Source of the DNA: Vreelandella nigrificans
GTDB lineage: Bacteria; Pseudomonadota; Gammaproteobacteria; Pseudomonadales; Halomonadaceae
DNA length: 64,000 nt
Direction of reading: 5' to 3'
Assembly: GCF_002374315.1 (NCBI RefSeq)
Contig: NZ_NWUX01000006.1
Coordinates: forward strand, 62,001-126,000
The notes beneath the pieces were generated by a model. That model saw only the letters and a list, made by a program, of their open reading frames with translations, did no database searches and was not told where the DNA came from. Positions 50,386-59,983 of the stretch are shown here, piece after piece (the stretch's first letter is position 1; every line of letters starts with the position of its first letter). The translations under genes were made by a program, and so were the position numbers.

Positions 50386-53238
50386 TCAGGCACGCTCAAT
50401 ACGACAAATGGTGCATTTGGTCTCTTGCATCAGTGTCACCGGATCATAGCCGTAGGTAGTTGCAGTGTTAGCCGACTCACCAATGATGTAAGGATCAGAA
50501 CCCTCCGGATAACGGTCGCGCAGGCTTTCCCCTTGGAACATGCCGCCAAAGTGGAATGGCATGAAGGCTACTTTGCGATCGACACGCGGCGTCACCAGTG
50601 CTTTCACCTTCACGCGGCCGCCTTCCGCGCCCTCTACCCATACCTGGTCGCCATCGAGCACGCCAATATCGTTGGCATCTGCGGGGTTAATCTCCACAAA
50701 CATCTCCTGTTGCAACTCAGCCAGCCACGACATGGAGCGTGTTTCCTCACCACCACCCTCGTACTCAACAAGGCGACCCGAGGTAAGGATGATCGGATAG
50801 TCGGCGCTGTTATCACGGTCCTGAATGGTTTTGTACAGTGTCGGCAGGCGCATGATGGAGTCAAAGTCGTCCCAGGTGGGAAAGCGTTCAACCAAATCAC
50901 GCCGCGTGGTGTAGAGCGGCTCACGGTGTTTCGGCACCTGATCAGGGAACGTCCAGACCACCGCACGCGCTTTGGCATTGCCGTAAGGCGCGCAACCATG
51001 CTCAATCGTTACCCGCTGAATACCGCCTGAAAGGTCGGTTTTCCAGTTTTCACCTTCAGCCGCCATTTTCTCCACGTCGGTCAGGTCGTCCCACCAACCC
51101 AAATCTTTCAGCAACTGATCGTTGAACTCAGGATAACCATCGTCAATATCGCCGCCGACTGGCGCAGAGCCTTCTGCCAGAAGATTGACGCCATCTCGTT
51201 CAATACCAAACCGGGCGCGGAAGCCCATACCGCCTTCCATCACCGGCACGCTGGTGTCGTAAAGGTTAGGCGACCCCGGATGACGGAATTCAGGTGTGCC
51301 CCAACAGGGCCATGGCAGGCCGTAGTAGTCGCCGTCGGCGGGGCCTCCCTGGGCACGCAGGTTTTCAAAACTAAAGGTATGCCAGTTTTGCTGGTGCTCT
51401 TTGAGACGCTCAGGGCTTTGCCCGGTGTAGCCTACCGTCCACATACCACGGTTGATTTCCCGTAGAATGTCCTCGATTAGCGGCTCGTTACCATTCATTT
51501 GATAGTTCTTGACCAGCTCGTTACCAAAGCCCAGTTTACGGGCAAACAGGTACATGATTTCGTGGTCTGGTTTGGATTCAAACAGCGGCTCAATCACTTT
51601 ATCGCGCCACTGGATAGAGCGATTGGTTGCGGTGACACTACCGGTGGTTTCAAACTGGGTCGCCGCAGGCAACAGGTAAACCCCATCGGAACGGTCATGC
51701 ATAACGGCGGCAACAGTGGGATAGGGATCAACAATGACCATCATCTCCAGCTTCTGCATCGCCTTCTGCATTTCGACGCCGCGGGTTTGCGAGTTAACCG
51801 CGTGCCCCCAGTAGAACATCGCTTTTAGTGCGCTGCGTTGGGAGATGTTTTCATCCTCTTCCAGCACGCCATCCACCCAGCGGGAGACCGTGATACCACT
51901 GGAGTACATCGGTTTCCCATCGGCGTATTCCGTATCATCAAAGCGCCCTTTCAGCCACTCGTACTCAACGTCCCACACCTTAGCCCAGTGCTGCCAAGCG
52001 CCTTCTGCCAAGCCGTAATAACCCGGCAGCGAATCAGAGCCCAAGCCTAAATCGGTAGCGCCTTGGACGTTATCGTGGCCACGCAGGATGTTGGCACCAC
52101 CGCCTGCTTTGCCGATATTGCCTAGCGCCAGCTCAAGGATGCAGTAAGCGCGGGTATTGTTATTACCAGTAGTGTGCTGCGTACCGCCCATGCACCATAC
52201 AACGCAGCCAGGACGATTATCGGAAAGGCGCTTGGCCACATCGAACATGTCTGCTTCAGATACGCCAGTAATGTCTTCCACTACTCTTGGCGTAAACTGA
52301 GCCACTTCGGCACGTACTTCATCCATACCATAAACCCGCTGGCTGATGTACTCGCTATCTTCCCAGCCATTTTCAAAAATGTGCCACAGCAGGCCCCAGA
52401 TATAGGCAACATCGGAACCTGGGCGCAAGCGCACATATTTATTGGCCTTAGCCGCTGTGCGGGTAAAGCGTGGGTCAGCAACAATGATGTCGCAGTTATT
52501 ACGCTCCTTGGCTATCAAGATATGCTGCATCGCCACCGGGTGGGCTTCGCTCGGGTTGGAACCAATAAACAGCATCGATTTGCTGTTATGCATGTCATTG
52601 AGCGAGTTAGTCATCGCCCCATAGCCCCAGGTATTTGCCACGCCAGCCACTGTCGTGGAGTGGCAGATACGTGCCTGATGGTCAGTGTTGTTAGTGCCCC
52701 ATAGCGAGGCCAGCTTACGCATTAGATACGCCTGCTCGTTATTAAACTTGGCCGAACCTAGCCAATACACGCTATCCGGGCCATGTTCATCGCGCAGTTC
52801 AAGTAACTTGTCGCCGATCTCATTGATAGCATCATCCCAACTCATCCGCTCCCACTCACCCGCTACCAGCTTCATTGGGTACTTGAGCCGTCGTGTTGAG
52901 TGCCCATGTTGGCGCAGTGAGGCACCTTTCGCGCAGTGGGCACCACGGTTAATTGGGTGGTCAAACGCGGGCTCTTGCTTGGTCCAAATCCCTTCTTGAA
53001 CTTCTGCATAGGTACCACAGCCCACCGAACAGTGAGAGCAGATGGTGCGCTTTATTTCCACTGGGGAGTCTAGCACCGGCGTTTTCTGCGCCGACTCGGC
53101 GCGCTGCATCATCGGTGCGCCCATAAAACCTACGGCTGCCACGCCACCGGTGGCAACGCCCGTGCGCTGCAAAAACTGACGGCGGGAAATGCCCAGCCCA
53201 GAGGCCTTGGGGGTCGTTGTTTTGCGAGTTAGACGCAT
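50386..53238 (-). CDS. fdhA: formate dehydrogenase catalytic alpha subunit (cysteine type)
   Basis: Molybdo-bis(MGD) oxidoreductase of 950 aa. The TAT signal is ISRRQFLQRTG, with twin Arg at 19-20. A 4Fe-4S site has Cys67, 70, 74 and 102 (CSHCSVGC, CAKG). The Mo ligand is Cys192 in DHQARICHSTTVAG, where E. coli FdnG has selenocysteine; there is no in-frame TGA, so no selenocysteine is needed. It oxidises formate to CO2 on the outer face of the membrane. It is preceded by a TAT peptide gene and a TorD-like chaperone gene, and followed by fdhB and fdhC. Confidence 0.95.
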   Translation of the reverse strand: MRLTRKTTTPKASGLGISRRQFLQRTGVATGGVAAVGFMGAPMMQRAESAQKTPVLDSPVEIKRTICSHCSVGCGTYAEVQEGIWTKQEPAFDHPINRGAHCAKGASLRQHGHSTRRLKYPMKLVAGEWERMSWDDAINEIGDKLLELRDEHGPDSVYWLGSAKFNNEQAYLMRKLASLWGTNNTDHQARICHSTTVAGVANTWGYGAMTNSLNDMHNSKSMLFIGSNPSEAHPVAMQHILIAKERNNCDIIVADPRFTRTAAKANKYVRLRPGSDVAYIWGLLWHIFENGWEDSEYISQRVYGMDEVRAEVAQFTPRVVEDITGVSEADMFDVAKRLSDNRPGCVVWCMGGTQHTTGNNNTRAYCILELALGNIGKAGGGANILRGHDNVQGATDLGLGSDSLPGYYGLAEGAWQHWAKVWDVEYEWLKGRFDDTEYADGKPMYSSGITVSRWVDGVLEEDENISQRSALKAMFYWGHAVNSQTRGVEMQKAMQKLEMMVIVDPYPTVAAVMHDRSDGVYLLPAATQFETTGSVTATNRSIQWRDKVIEPLFESKPDHEIMYLFARKLGFGNELVKNYQMNGNEPLIEDILREINRGMWTVGYTGQSPERLKEHQQNWHTFSFENLRAQGGPADGDYYGLPWPCWGTPEFRHPGSPNLYDTSVPVMEGGMGFRARFGIERDGVNLLAEGSAPVGGDIDDGYPEFNDQLLKDLGWWDDLTDVEKMAAEGENWKTDLSGGIQRVTIEHGCAPYGNAKARAVVWTFPDQVPKHREPLYTTRRDLVERFPTWDDFDSIMRLPTLYKTIQDRDNSADYPIILTSGRLVEYEGGGEETRSMSWLAELQQEMFVEINPADANDIGVLDGDQVWVEGAEGGRVKVKALVTPRVDRKVAFMPFHFGGMFQGESLRDRYPEGSDPYIIGESANTATTYGYDPVTLMQETKCTICRIERA

Positions 53239-53262
53239 GGCAATTCTCCTGGCATTTAGCCG

Positions 53263-53466
53263 TCAGTCGCGCAGCGACGCGTAGTAGGCACGAATATGGT
53301 CCGTCTCATGATAATTGGACGTTGTTTTTTCGCGCTCAGCTGGCTTGCTGTTATCAGCCTGAGCCAAAGTTACATGGCCCACGGTAGCGGCAGCACCCGC
53401 GGCTGCAGTTCCTAAACCGATGGTTTTGATAAACCGGCGGCGCTCAGGGTTATGTGACTTGTGCAT
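53263..53466 (-). CDS. fdhX: small TAT-signal protein of formate dehydrogenase regions
   Basis: Protein of 67 aa consisting of a twin-arginine signal (ERRRFIKTIGLGTAAAGAAATVG) and a short polar tail ending in HIRAYYASLRD. This matches the small TAT-target protein found beside formate dehydrogenase genes. It has no cofactor motif. It lies between the chaperone gene and fdhA, with AGAGGAG before its ATG. Its role, perhaps as a small subunit or maturation aid, is not established. Confidence 0.85.
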   Translation of the reverse strand: MHKSHNPERRRFIKTIGLGTAAAGAAATVGHVTLAQADNSKPAEREKTTSNYHETDHIRAYYASLRD

Positions 53467-53495
53467 GAGGATCTCCTCTTACATGCCCTTTCATC

Positions 53496-54110
53496 TTATG
53501 GCTCAACGATACGAACCGGCTGATAGGCCGCTTGATCATTCAAACTGGCCTGTTCGCTTTCCATAAAAGCGCCACCCAACTTCCCAAGCGCTGAATAGAA
53601 AACGGTGTCTACCTTGGCAAGGTCAGCAAAACAGCTACCGGCCCAGGGCTTGATATGCTGCTGAAAAAAGTAGCTTTGTTCATGGCTCTGTGACGCCACC
53701 AGCATCGCCATAACCTCGCAGACAGCAGCTAGATGGTCTTCTGGTTCACAGACAGACTCACAACGCTCAAAGCCCAACACACGCAAATCGCGGCGTAACG
53801 CCACTAAAGCGGCCTCCATTAATTCACCGTTTAAATACCAAGAGCCGTAAGGCACTACCTCGCCCTGAATGACTCCCACCAAATGGCGAAAATGGGCTCG
53901 CTGTAGTTCCTGTGGTGTACTGGAATTAGCAGCGCTGGATAGTGCTGTCCAGCACTCCGCAAGTCGGCTGCCATCCCGCTCGATTTCAAGTTCAGCCAAC
54001 CACTGCAGCAGCTCAGCGTCAGGGGCTTGGCGCACCAGACTGGCGACTAGCTGATAAATCTCAGCCCGGAGTGACTCTGAATCACTCAGCAGGGGCATCG
54101 CATGGCTCAT
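53496..54110 (-). CDS. TorD/DmsD-family maturation chaperone
   Basis: All-helical protein of 204 aa of the redox-enzyme chaperone type. A family block appears as VVPYGSWYLNGELMEAALVALRRDLRVLGF, along with CEPEDHLAAVCEVMAMLV. Such proteins bind TAT signals and guard cofactor loading, here probably of FdhA. It starts 4 bp after the end of the polyferredoxin gene. Confidence 0.88.
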   Translation of the reverse strand: MSHAMPLLSDSESLRAEIYQLVASLVRQAPDAELLQWLAELEIERDGSRLAECWTALSSAANSSTPQELQRAHFRHLVGVIQGEVVPYGSWYLNGELMEAALVALRRDLRVLGFERCESVCEPEDHLAAVCEVMAMLVASQSHEQSYFFQQHIKPWAGSCFADLAKVDTVFYSALGKLGGAFMESEQASLNDQAAYQPVRIVEP

Positions 54111-54114
54111 TGCT

Positions 54115-55839
54115 TCATACCTTTAATTGCGCGTCAGGGTCACGGATCATGGTTTTCCAAACATCCTTCACTCGACAGTCTTCACACATCTCTAAACGTG
54201 CCATTGCCTCCCCAGCAAAATAAGGGTGGTGCGCGAGTTTCTGTTTAATAGCCGCCACTGTGCTGACGGTCGCAAAGGGCTTGCCGCAGCTAATACACTC
54301 AAACGGCGCTTCTGAGTGGCAAATATGCCGCGTTTGCCGCTCGGGTGAGGCCAAAAATCCAGGCAGCAGGCTAATCGCATCCTCAGGACAGGTCTTTTCG
54401 CATAAACCGCACTGTATGCAGTCTGCTTCGCGGAAGCTGAGTGAAGGGGTATCGCCACCGGCACTAAGCGCTGGCGTCGGACAGTTGCTGACACAGGCAT
54501 AGCAGAGCGTGCAGGCTGAGTTATCTACCTCAATAGCACCATAAGCTGCTCCGTTTGGCATCGGGTGGCGTTTGCCGCTTGGCGCTCCTAACTCTGCTAA
54601 GCGCTCCAGCACACGGTTTAATCGCAGACGTTTATCAGGCTCAAGCAAGGCCAAGGCGGTATCAGTAAGCGGCATTAAAGCGGGTAGTGCATCGCGGGCG
54701 GCACTATCATTCGGTTCAATAAACTGGATACGTGCGGCATCATGGCCCAGCGCTTCAAGCACACTATGGGCTTGGGCGAGCTGATTGTTTAAAAAAGTAC
54801 TTAAACGGGGGGGCATCGCCTCGTACAAATGGATCCGCACTTCAGCGGCACCATTGGCCAGCGCGGTAAGCCATTGGTCATGTCCCGCTGCCCCCAGCTC
54901 CTCAAGCGGCGCATCCAGCACATAGCCAGGTGTTACTACCCCGGCTTGGCGCTCCATGTCGAGGGCATCCTGGGTGATGAAGCGCATTACCGGCACTTGG
55001 CCACCTGCTTCACGGTAGGCTGTCAGCCAGCCCCCTAAGGTATCCTGCTGACGGTGAGTCTCCGGCAAGCGAAACTCAATTGCCCCCGTGGGGCAGGCGC
55101 TGGTACAGCTACCTACTCCTTGACAGAGAAACGGGTCAATTTCAATGCGTGACTCAATCCGCCCTTTATGGCTGGTGATTGCATCTGTGGGGCAAACATC
55201 CAGGCAACGAGTACAACCGATATTGCCGCTGGAAGAGTGGGCACAAAGATCACTGTTTACCTGGAAATAACGCGGCTTATCAAACTCGCCGATCAGTTCA
55301 GCGACGCTGTCTATCGCCTCACCGGGGTTGCCTGCCATCGCCCAATCAAGCTGCACGTAGCCAGGTGGAGGAAGCTCCCAGGAGAGAGCGTTAACTGAAT
55401 GCTCTGCACCGGTCATATCCAGCACGATATCAAACACACTCCGCTCAATCAGTGCTTGGGCTAAGTTCAGCTGTTCACCGTCAGCAGAACGAAGTTCAAC
55501 TTGAAACGCCCCTAAGTGGCCAGAAATGTGAAGTCGCTGAAGCTGCCCGGGTGACAAGCAGTGCTCTATTAGTGGTTCATTACCACTTGAAAGCGCTTCC
55601 TGTTGTGCAGGCTCATCAATGAACATCAGGGTTAGCGATGCAAGCCCTCGGCCTTGTAACAAGCGGGCAGCAGAGTATGTCGCTTGAGCACTACCCAACA
55701 GCAGCGCATGGCCACGACTATGGTAGGTAACATTAGCCGGCGTTAAATTGGCCGGCCACGAGATGCGCTGACGCACCGCCTCGCGAGCGGCGACGTTGCG
55801 CTGGTCGTCTAACGACGCCAGTTGAATTCGTTGGTTCAT
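54115..55839 (-). CDS. multi-cluster 4Fe-4S protein of the formate dehydrogenase locus
   Basis: Protein of 574 aa. The first ~190 residues lack Cys motifs and contain Rossmann-like stretches (GHALLLGSAQATYSAARLLQGRGLASL). Ferredoxin pairs follow: CTRCLDVCP and CQGVGSCTSACP near 210-260, then CTLCYACVSNCP and CIQCGLCEKTCP near 450-500. Late motifs CISCGKPF and CEDCRVKD resemble zinc or rubredoxin-type sites. It has no signal peptide, so it is cytoplasmic. It may carry electrons for enzyme maturation or link FDH to another pool. The last domain probably binds metal structurally. Confidence 0.8.
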   Translation of the reverse strand: MNQRIQLASLDDQRNVAAREAVRQRISWPANLTPANVTYHSRGHALLLGSAQATYSAARLLQGRGLASLTLMFIDEPAQQEALSSGNEPLIEHCLSPGQLQRLHISGHLGAFQVELRSADGEQLNLAQALIERSVFDIVLDMTGAEHSVNALSWELPPPGYVQLDWAMAGNPGEAIDSVAELIGEFDKPRYFQVNSDLCAHSSSGNIGCTRCLDVCPTDAITSHKGRIESRIEIDPFLCQGVGSCTSACPTGAIEFRLPETHRQQDTLGGWLTAYREAGGQVPVMRFITQDALDMERQAGVVTPGYVLDAPLEELGAAGHDQWLTALANGAAEVRIHLYEAMPPRLSTFLNNQLAQAHSVLEALGHDAARIQFIEPNDSAARDALPALMPLTDTALALLEPDKRLRLNRVLERLAELGAPSGKRHPMPNGAAYGAIEVDNSACTLCYACVSNCPTPALSAGGDTPSLSFREADCIQCGLCEKTCPEDAISLLPGFLASPERQTRHICHSEAPFECISCGKPFATVSTVAAIKQKLAHHPYFAGEAMARLEMCEDCRVKDVWKTMIRDPDAQLKV

Positions 55840-55914
55840 GCATGCTCACGGTCAGAAAGTCATTTTTGTTATAATTAAAAGTTATCAGTATTTATCTTAA
55901 ACGCATATCTTAAC

Positions 55915-55941
55915 GCCTCATCTCTTATGAGCGTATGAGGC
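55915..55941. other. inverted repeat upstream of the polyferredoxin gene
   Basis: GCCTCAT (55915-55921) and ATGAGGC (55935-55941) form a 7-bp stem. On the plus strand TCTTTTTTG follows, but no plus-strand gene precedes it, so a terminator role is doubtful. It lies in the 186-bp gap between the DUF3306 gene and the polyferredoxin gene, where a second promoter could be. Confidence 0.35.
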
Positions 55942-56025
55942 TATAGTCTTTTTTGCCACTTCAAGAGGGCTGGCACATCAACTCCGCACCACCGAATAAG
56001 ACCTAATCACCTGTTTATAAAATAT

Positions 56026-56643
56026 TTATTTTATTTTAGTACATTCGTCTACGTCTTCTTCTACCGAATCAGACTGGTCGTCTAGCTGCAAATCTTGTAC
56101 ACGATGGTCGCCACTTGTACTGGTATGAGTGCTGGTTTCAGCACTACTTTCCGTAGCCCCCTCCGCTACACTGCTGTCTTCATTTGCTGCCGCTGGCTGC
56201 TCTTCCACCTTGTTTGCCCATCGGCGCAGTTTCCCCGCCAGCTCGCTCGCCATGGGCTTTAATTGTTGGCGATAATCAGCATCATAATCGTCCAAACCAT
56301 CGCGCACGTTGTAGTTACCAGTGGCCCATAACCGCTTAAGCGCCCGTCGACGCAGAGCGGCACTGACTCCTGAGACCATAAACACACTGAAATCACTGCC
56401 CGGGGGCAAGGTGTCGGGGTCAGGCAGGGTGTGGTCTAAGCTGCCCGGTGCAGGCGCCTCCTGTTCAGCTTGGTCGCCCACTTGCATTTGTGGCTCACCA
56501 GGCTGCCCTGGCTCTAGGGTGCCATCTCTTACTTCCGCTTCCGTGCCGGTCTGTTCCGCTAGCGGAGCTGGCTCCTCACTTACCAAAGTAGGCTCATCTT
56601 CCACACCGCGCTTTTTACGCGACCAACGCTCTAGACGACTCAC
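56026..56643 (-). CDS. DUF3306 protein
   Basis: Protein of 205 aa. The N-terminus MSRLERWSRKKRGVEDE and the middle block LKRLWATGNYNVRDGLDDYDADYRQ are those of DUF3306. Long acidic and Ser/Thr/Glu-rich stretches flank it. There is no membrane helix. It overlaps the DUF3305 gene by ATGA. Such pairs recur in formate dehydrogenase loci; function unknown. Confidence 0.85.
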   Translation of the reverse strand: MSRLERWSRKKRGVEDEPTLVSEEPAPLAEQTGTEAEVRDGTLEPGQPGEPQMQVGDQAEQEAPAPGSLDHTLPDPDTLPPGSDFSVFMVSGVSAALRRRALKRLWATGNYNVRDGLDDYDADYRQQLKPMASELAGKLRRWANKVEEQPAAANEDSSVAEGATESSAETSTHTSTSGDHRVQDLQLDDQSDSVEEDVDECTKIK

Positions 56644-57080
56644 TGCGGTTGCTCCTTGGTGGGTAGCTCTTTCGCTCGCCCCGCCCCTTTACGTTTTTTC
56701 TTACGCATTTCCTGCACCGCCTCGCCATGGCGGGCGAGATAGCTCTCCAGCCATACCTGAATAGCCATCGGCATCGGTGCCTCCAGCACTTGTTGTTCCC
56801 CATCCATCCAACCAGCCGCCACATCCTGGCTGGCAGTGATGGCGTCAGGCTTAGGTGTTTGGCCAGTAAACCCGGAGCGAACAAACAACCGTGGGGAGGC
56901 AGAGGTCAAATTGAAACGGTAGGCAGCGCGCTCTGTCATTGAAAGCTGAAGTCCTAATACACACTCCCCCTGGTCACCGGGTGCCAGGCTAGCAATGCGC
57001 CACTGCGTCAGCGTATAGCCCTTCACCTGCTTAGGTTCGGCAACCAAGGTAATGCTCAATGCGCGCAAGTTATCAGTCAT
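56640..57080 (-). CDS. DUF3305 protein
   Basis: Protein of 146 aa recognised as DUF3305 by the block TLTQWRIASLAPG near the start, the following strand-rich region and the pairing with DUF3306. The C-terminus is Lys/Arg rich (MRKKKRKGAGRAKELP). It is the first gene of the minus-strand formate dehydrogenase set and is divergent from fdhD. Function unknown; an assembly or maturation role is inferred from the context. Confidence 0.85.
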   Translation of the reverse strand: MTDNLRALSITLVAEPKQVKGYTLTQWRIASLAPGDQGECVLGLQLSMTERAAYRFNLTSASPRLFVRSGFTGQTPKPDAITASQDVAAGWMDGEQQVLEAPMPMAIQVWLESYLARHGEAVQEMRKKKRKGAGRAKELPTKEQPQ

Positions 57081-57195
57081 AGCGGGATACCTCTTTGCTA
57101 ACTACCTTAGACCTTGAATGGGTAGACAAGTAAGCCCCTGGGGAGCCATCATCGTCAACTCAGAGTGTTTTGCTCAACTATTATTGGTTTTTAGG

Positions 57196-57238
57196 TACTG
57201 TCATTTTAAGTACTGTCATTTAAGCACTGTCATTTAAG
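57196..57238 (+). repeat. three 14-15-bp direct repeats upstream of fdhD
   Basis: GTACTGTCATTTTAA (57196-57210), GTACTGTCATTTAA (57211-57224) and GCACTGTCATTTAA (57225-57238) follow one another, ending 20 bp before the fdhD start and lying between the divergent fdh and fdhD units. They may be a repeated binding site (TGACAGT on the other strand) or a slippage array. Confidence 0.8.
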
Positions 57239-57258
57239 TACCAGCGAGGATTGCGCGG

Positions 57259-58116
57259 ATGCCCGCCCTTAAGTTAAGCCAAGCTCGGTTACCAGCGACC
57301 ACTACCATTAACGTGATGGATGCTTATGGCGATATGCGCCAGCAGGCGATTGCCGCCGAGCGTGCCTTAACGGTTTATCTTAATAAGCGCGAAATTGTTA
57401 CGCTAATGACCCTGGGAGATGACCCAGAAGCCCTGGTCGTGGGCTATTTGCGCAACCAGGGCCTACTCCGCTCGGCTGATGACTTAACTGTCGTTCAAGT
57501 AGACTGGGAGGTAGAGGCTGCCGCTGTGGTCACACGTCACCTCCCGGAGGATTTAGAGGCACGTCTAAGTACCCGCACGGTGACGACTGGCTGTGGTCAG
57601 GGTACGGTATTTGGCAACCTGTTAGCCCAAACCTCATTAACCTCGCTACCTGAAACGCCTCTGGCGCAGTCGACGCTCTATCAACTACTTACCAACCTCA
57701 ACGCTTATAACGAAACGTACCGCAGTGCTGGCGCAGTTCACGGCTGCGCGTTATGCCGTCACACAGACGTGCTCGACTTTGTTGAAGACGTAGGTCGGCA
57801 CAATGCAGTAGACACTCTGGCAGGCCGCCAGTGGCTAAATCAGGCGGAGAGTGCTAGCGCCGATACTTTTTACACTACGGGCCGCCTGACCTCCGAAATG
57901 GTGTTAAAAGTCGCACAGATGGGTATCAGCGTGCTGGTCTCGCGTTCGGGTGTTACCCAAAAAGGTGTAGAGCTCGCCGAACGCTTCGGCGTGATGCTGA
58001 TCGCCCGTGCCAAGGGTAAAGGTTTTCAGGCCATTAACGCCAATGGCCGCCTAACGCTGGATGCTATTCCCGCCAAGCCCCCTACTGCGCGTACATCAAA
58101 GGAGGCAGGCGCATGA
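57259..58116 (+). CDS. fdhD: formate dehydrogenase accessory sulfurtransferase FdhD
   Basis: Protein of 285 aa that delivers sulfur to the Mo-bis(MGD) cofactor so that formate dehydrogenase becomes active. Blocks are YLNKREIVTLMTLGDDPEALVVGYL, VTTGCGQGTVFG, VHGCALC, VEDVGRHNAVDTLAG, TTGRLTSEMVLKVAQMGISVLVSRSG and LAERFGVMLIARAKGKG. The loop that is CxxC in E. coli has only one Cys here (TGCGQG). It overlaps mobA by ATGA. Confidence 0.93.
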   Translation: MPALKLSQARLPATTTINVMDAYGDMRQQAIAAERALTVYLNKREIVTLMTLGDDPEALVVGYLRNQGLLRSADDLTVVQVDWEVEAAAVVTRHLPEDLEARLSTRTVTTGCGQGTVFGNLLAQTSLTSLPETPLAQSTLYQLLTNLNAYNETYRSAGAVHGCALCRHTDVLDFVEDVGRHNAVDTLAGRQWLNQAESASADTFYTTGRLTSEMVLKVAQMGISVLVSRSGVTQKGVELAERFGVMLIARAKGKGFQAINANGRLTLDAIPAKPPTARTSKEAGA

Positions 58117-58733
58117 TTGCTACTCACGACATTACCGGCATGATTTTGGCAGGTGGCGAAGGCCGCCGCATGGGTGGCCGAGATAAAGGCCTTGAGCCCT
58201 TCGCCGGGCAGCCGTTGGTGGCCCATGTAGTTAAACGCCTTGATGGCCATGTTGCCGAGCTATTGATCAATGCCAACCGCAATATCGATGCCTATGAGCT
58301 ATTTGCATCGCGTGTGATCGAAGACGCAGAAGGCGGCTTTAAAGGCCCACTAATGGGAATTTATAGCGGGCTACGCGCTACTAACACACCTTGGCTGTTG
58401 GTTACGCCCTGCGACTCCCCTGCACTACCCAACGACTTGGTGGCACGCATGGTAGCGGGCATCGCAACAGATAACGGTGAGAATGATATAGCAGTCGCCT
58501 TTGACGGCGAGCGCTTGCACCCAGTCGTGGCGTTACTACGCACCTCATTAGCCGACGATCTTGCCACGGCCCTTGCCCAGGGCGAGCGTAAAATCGACCG
58601 CTGGTTCGCCCGCCACCCGTGGTGCAAGGTGGATATGTCTGACTGCCCCGAAGCATTTGCCAACTTAAATACCGAGGAAGAAAAAAGCCGTCTGGAACTA
58701 GCACTAACAACTAGCGCCCAGGAGACATCATGA
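58113..58733 (+). CDS. mobA: molybdenum cofactor guanylyltransferase MobA
   Basis: Nucleotidyltransferase of 206 aa that adds GMP to the Mo cofactor, giving the MGD form used by formate dehydrogenase. The GTP-binding block is ILAGGEGRRMGGRDKGLEPFAGQPL. LLVTPCDSPALPNDL carries the metal-binding Asp. It overlaps both neighbours by ATGA, in a tight operon with fdhD and moeA. Confidence 0.95.
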   Translation: MIATHDITGMILAGGEGRRMGGRDKGLEPFAGQPLVAHVVKRLDGHVAELLINANRNIDAYELFASRVIEDAEGGFKGPLMGIYSGLRATNTPWLLVTPCDSPALPNDLVARMVAGIATDNGENDIAVAFDGERLHPVVALLRTSLADDLATALAQGERKIDRWFARHPWCKVDMSDCPEAFANLNTEEEKSRLELALTTSAQETS

Positions 58734-59983
58734 GCCTGTCGTGCTTTGAACTTGGCGAACAAATGCTAACCGTTGATGCTGCACGGGATGCACTTATGAC
58801 GCTGGTTGAGCAGTCTGTTGCAGTGGAGCATGTAGCACTGAACCAGGCGTACGGCAGGCGGCTCGCCGCCGATATCACAGCTCTCATCAATGTGCCTCAA
58901 AATACCAACGCTGCCATGGACGGGGTAGCGCTTGCCTGGTCAGAGGCGGTGCCTTTTCAGGCCTACTGGCCTATCCTGGGTGACGCCTTTGCAGGTCAGG
59001 CCTTTACGGGGCATGTACCCGCTGGTCGGTGTGTGCGCATCACTACCGGTGCGCCGCTTCCAGCGGGCGCTGATACCGTGGTTATGCGTGAACAATTAGT
59101 TGAGCACCCCGATAGCGTGGAGATTAATACACCAGAACGGGTACTACGCGGCCAGCACGTTCGCCAAGCAGGGGAAGATATCGCTACAGGCGAAGTAGCA
59201 CTGGCAGCAGGCACACGCCTTGATGCCGCCTGCCTAGGACTTATTGCATCGCTGGGCTACGCCGAGGTTGCGGTCTTCAAGCGCCCTAAAGTGGCGATTT
59301 TCTCCACCGGCAATGAGGTCACTCCGCCTGGCAAAACACTGTCCAGTGCCGGTATTTACGATACCAACCGATTTACCTTGATGGGGCTACTCGCTGAGCA
59401 AGGGGCCGAAGTAATAGATCTAGGTATTCTGCCTGATGACCAGACCACTATTCAGCATGCGCTAGCAGAGGCTGCCGCAAACAGCGACCTGGTGATTACC
59501 AGCGGCGGCGTTTCCGTTGGTCATGCCGACTTTACCAGGCAGGCATTAGAGCAACTTGGGCAACTTGCCTTCTGGCGAGTGGCACTTCGCCCTGGGCGCC
59601 CAATGGCCTGCGGTAGGCTTGGTCAATCACACACGCCTTTTGTTGGCCTCCCCGGCAACCCCGTAGCCGTCATGGTAACCTTTAGCCAGTTTGTTGTGCC
59701 GCTTCTACAGCGCCTGCAAGGGCTAACACCCACGCCGCCAGTGCGCTTAACCGCCATCACGGAAACGCCGTTAAAAAGCCGTTTCAAACGCACGGACTTT
59801 CTACGCGGCGTATACCACTGTGATCCGCACGGGGTACTTCACGTCCGTACGACTGGCGCCCAGGGCTCAGGTATTTTAACCTCTATGCTAGTGGCCAACT
59901 GCCTAATTGAGCTAGGTGATGATCAAGCAGGAGCTCAACCAGGCGAAGCAGTGACAATTCAACCACTAATGGGGTGGCAATGA
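58730..59983 (+). CDS. moeA: molybdopterin molybdenumtransferase MoeA (second copy)
   Basis: MoeA of 417 aa. Blocks are [62 protein letters not shown] and [17 protein letters not shown] precedes the ATG, which overlaps the mobA stop. It differs clearly from the copy at 46358, so the two are old paralogues. This one is tied to the formate dehydrogenase group. Confidence 0.94.
   Translation: MSLSCFELGEQMLTVDAARDALMTLVEQSVAVEHVALNQAYGRRLAADITALINVPQNTNAAMDGVALAWSEAVPFQAYWPILGDAFAGQAFTGHVPAGRCVRITTGAPLPAGADTVVMREQLVEHPDSVEINTPERVLRGQHVRQAGEDIATGEVALAAGTRLDAACLGLIASLGYAEVAVFKRPKVAIFSTGNEVTPPGKTLSSAGIYDTNRFTLMGLLAEQGAEVIDLGILPDDQTTIQHALAEAAANSDLVITSGGVSVGHADFTRQALEQLGQLAFWRVALRPGRPMACGRLGQSHTPFVGLPGNPVAVMVTFSQFVVPLLQRLQGLTPTPPVRLTAITETPLKSRFKRTDFLRGVYHCDPHGVLHVRTTGAQGSGILTSMLVANCLIELGDDQAGAQPGEAVTIQPLMGWQ

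Noticed and set aside
52640-52700. Selenocysteine in formate dehydrogenase
   Set aside because: The codon at the Mo-ligand position encodes Cys and no in-frame TGA is present, so no SECIS element is expected.
50305-52704. Long plus-strand open frames (up to 241 codons) opposite fdhA
   Set aside because: fdhA is a full-length, motif-complete gene on the minus strand; the antisense frames show no domain and follow from its codon bias.
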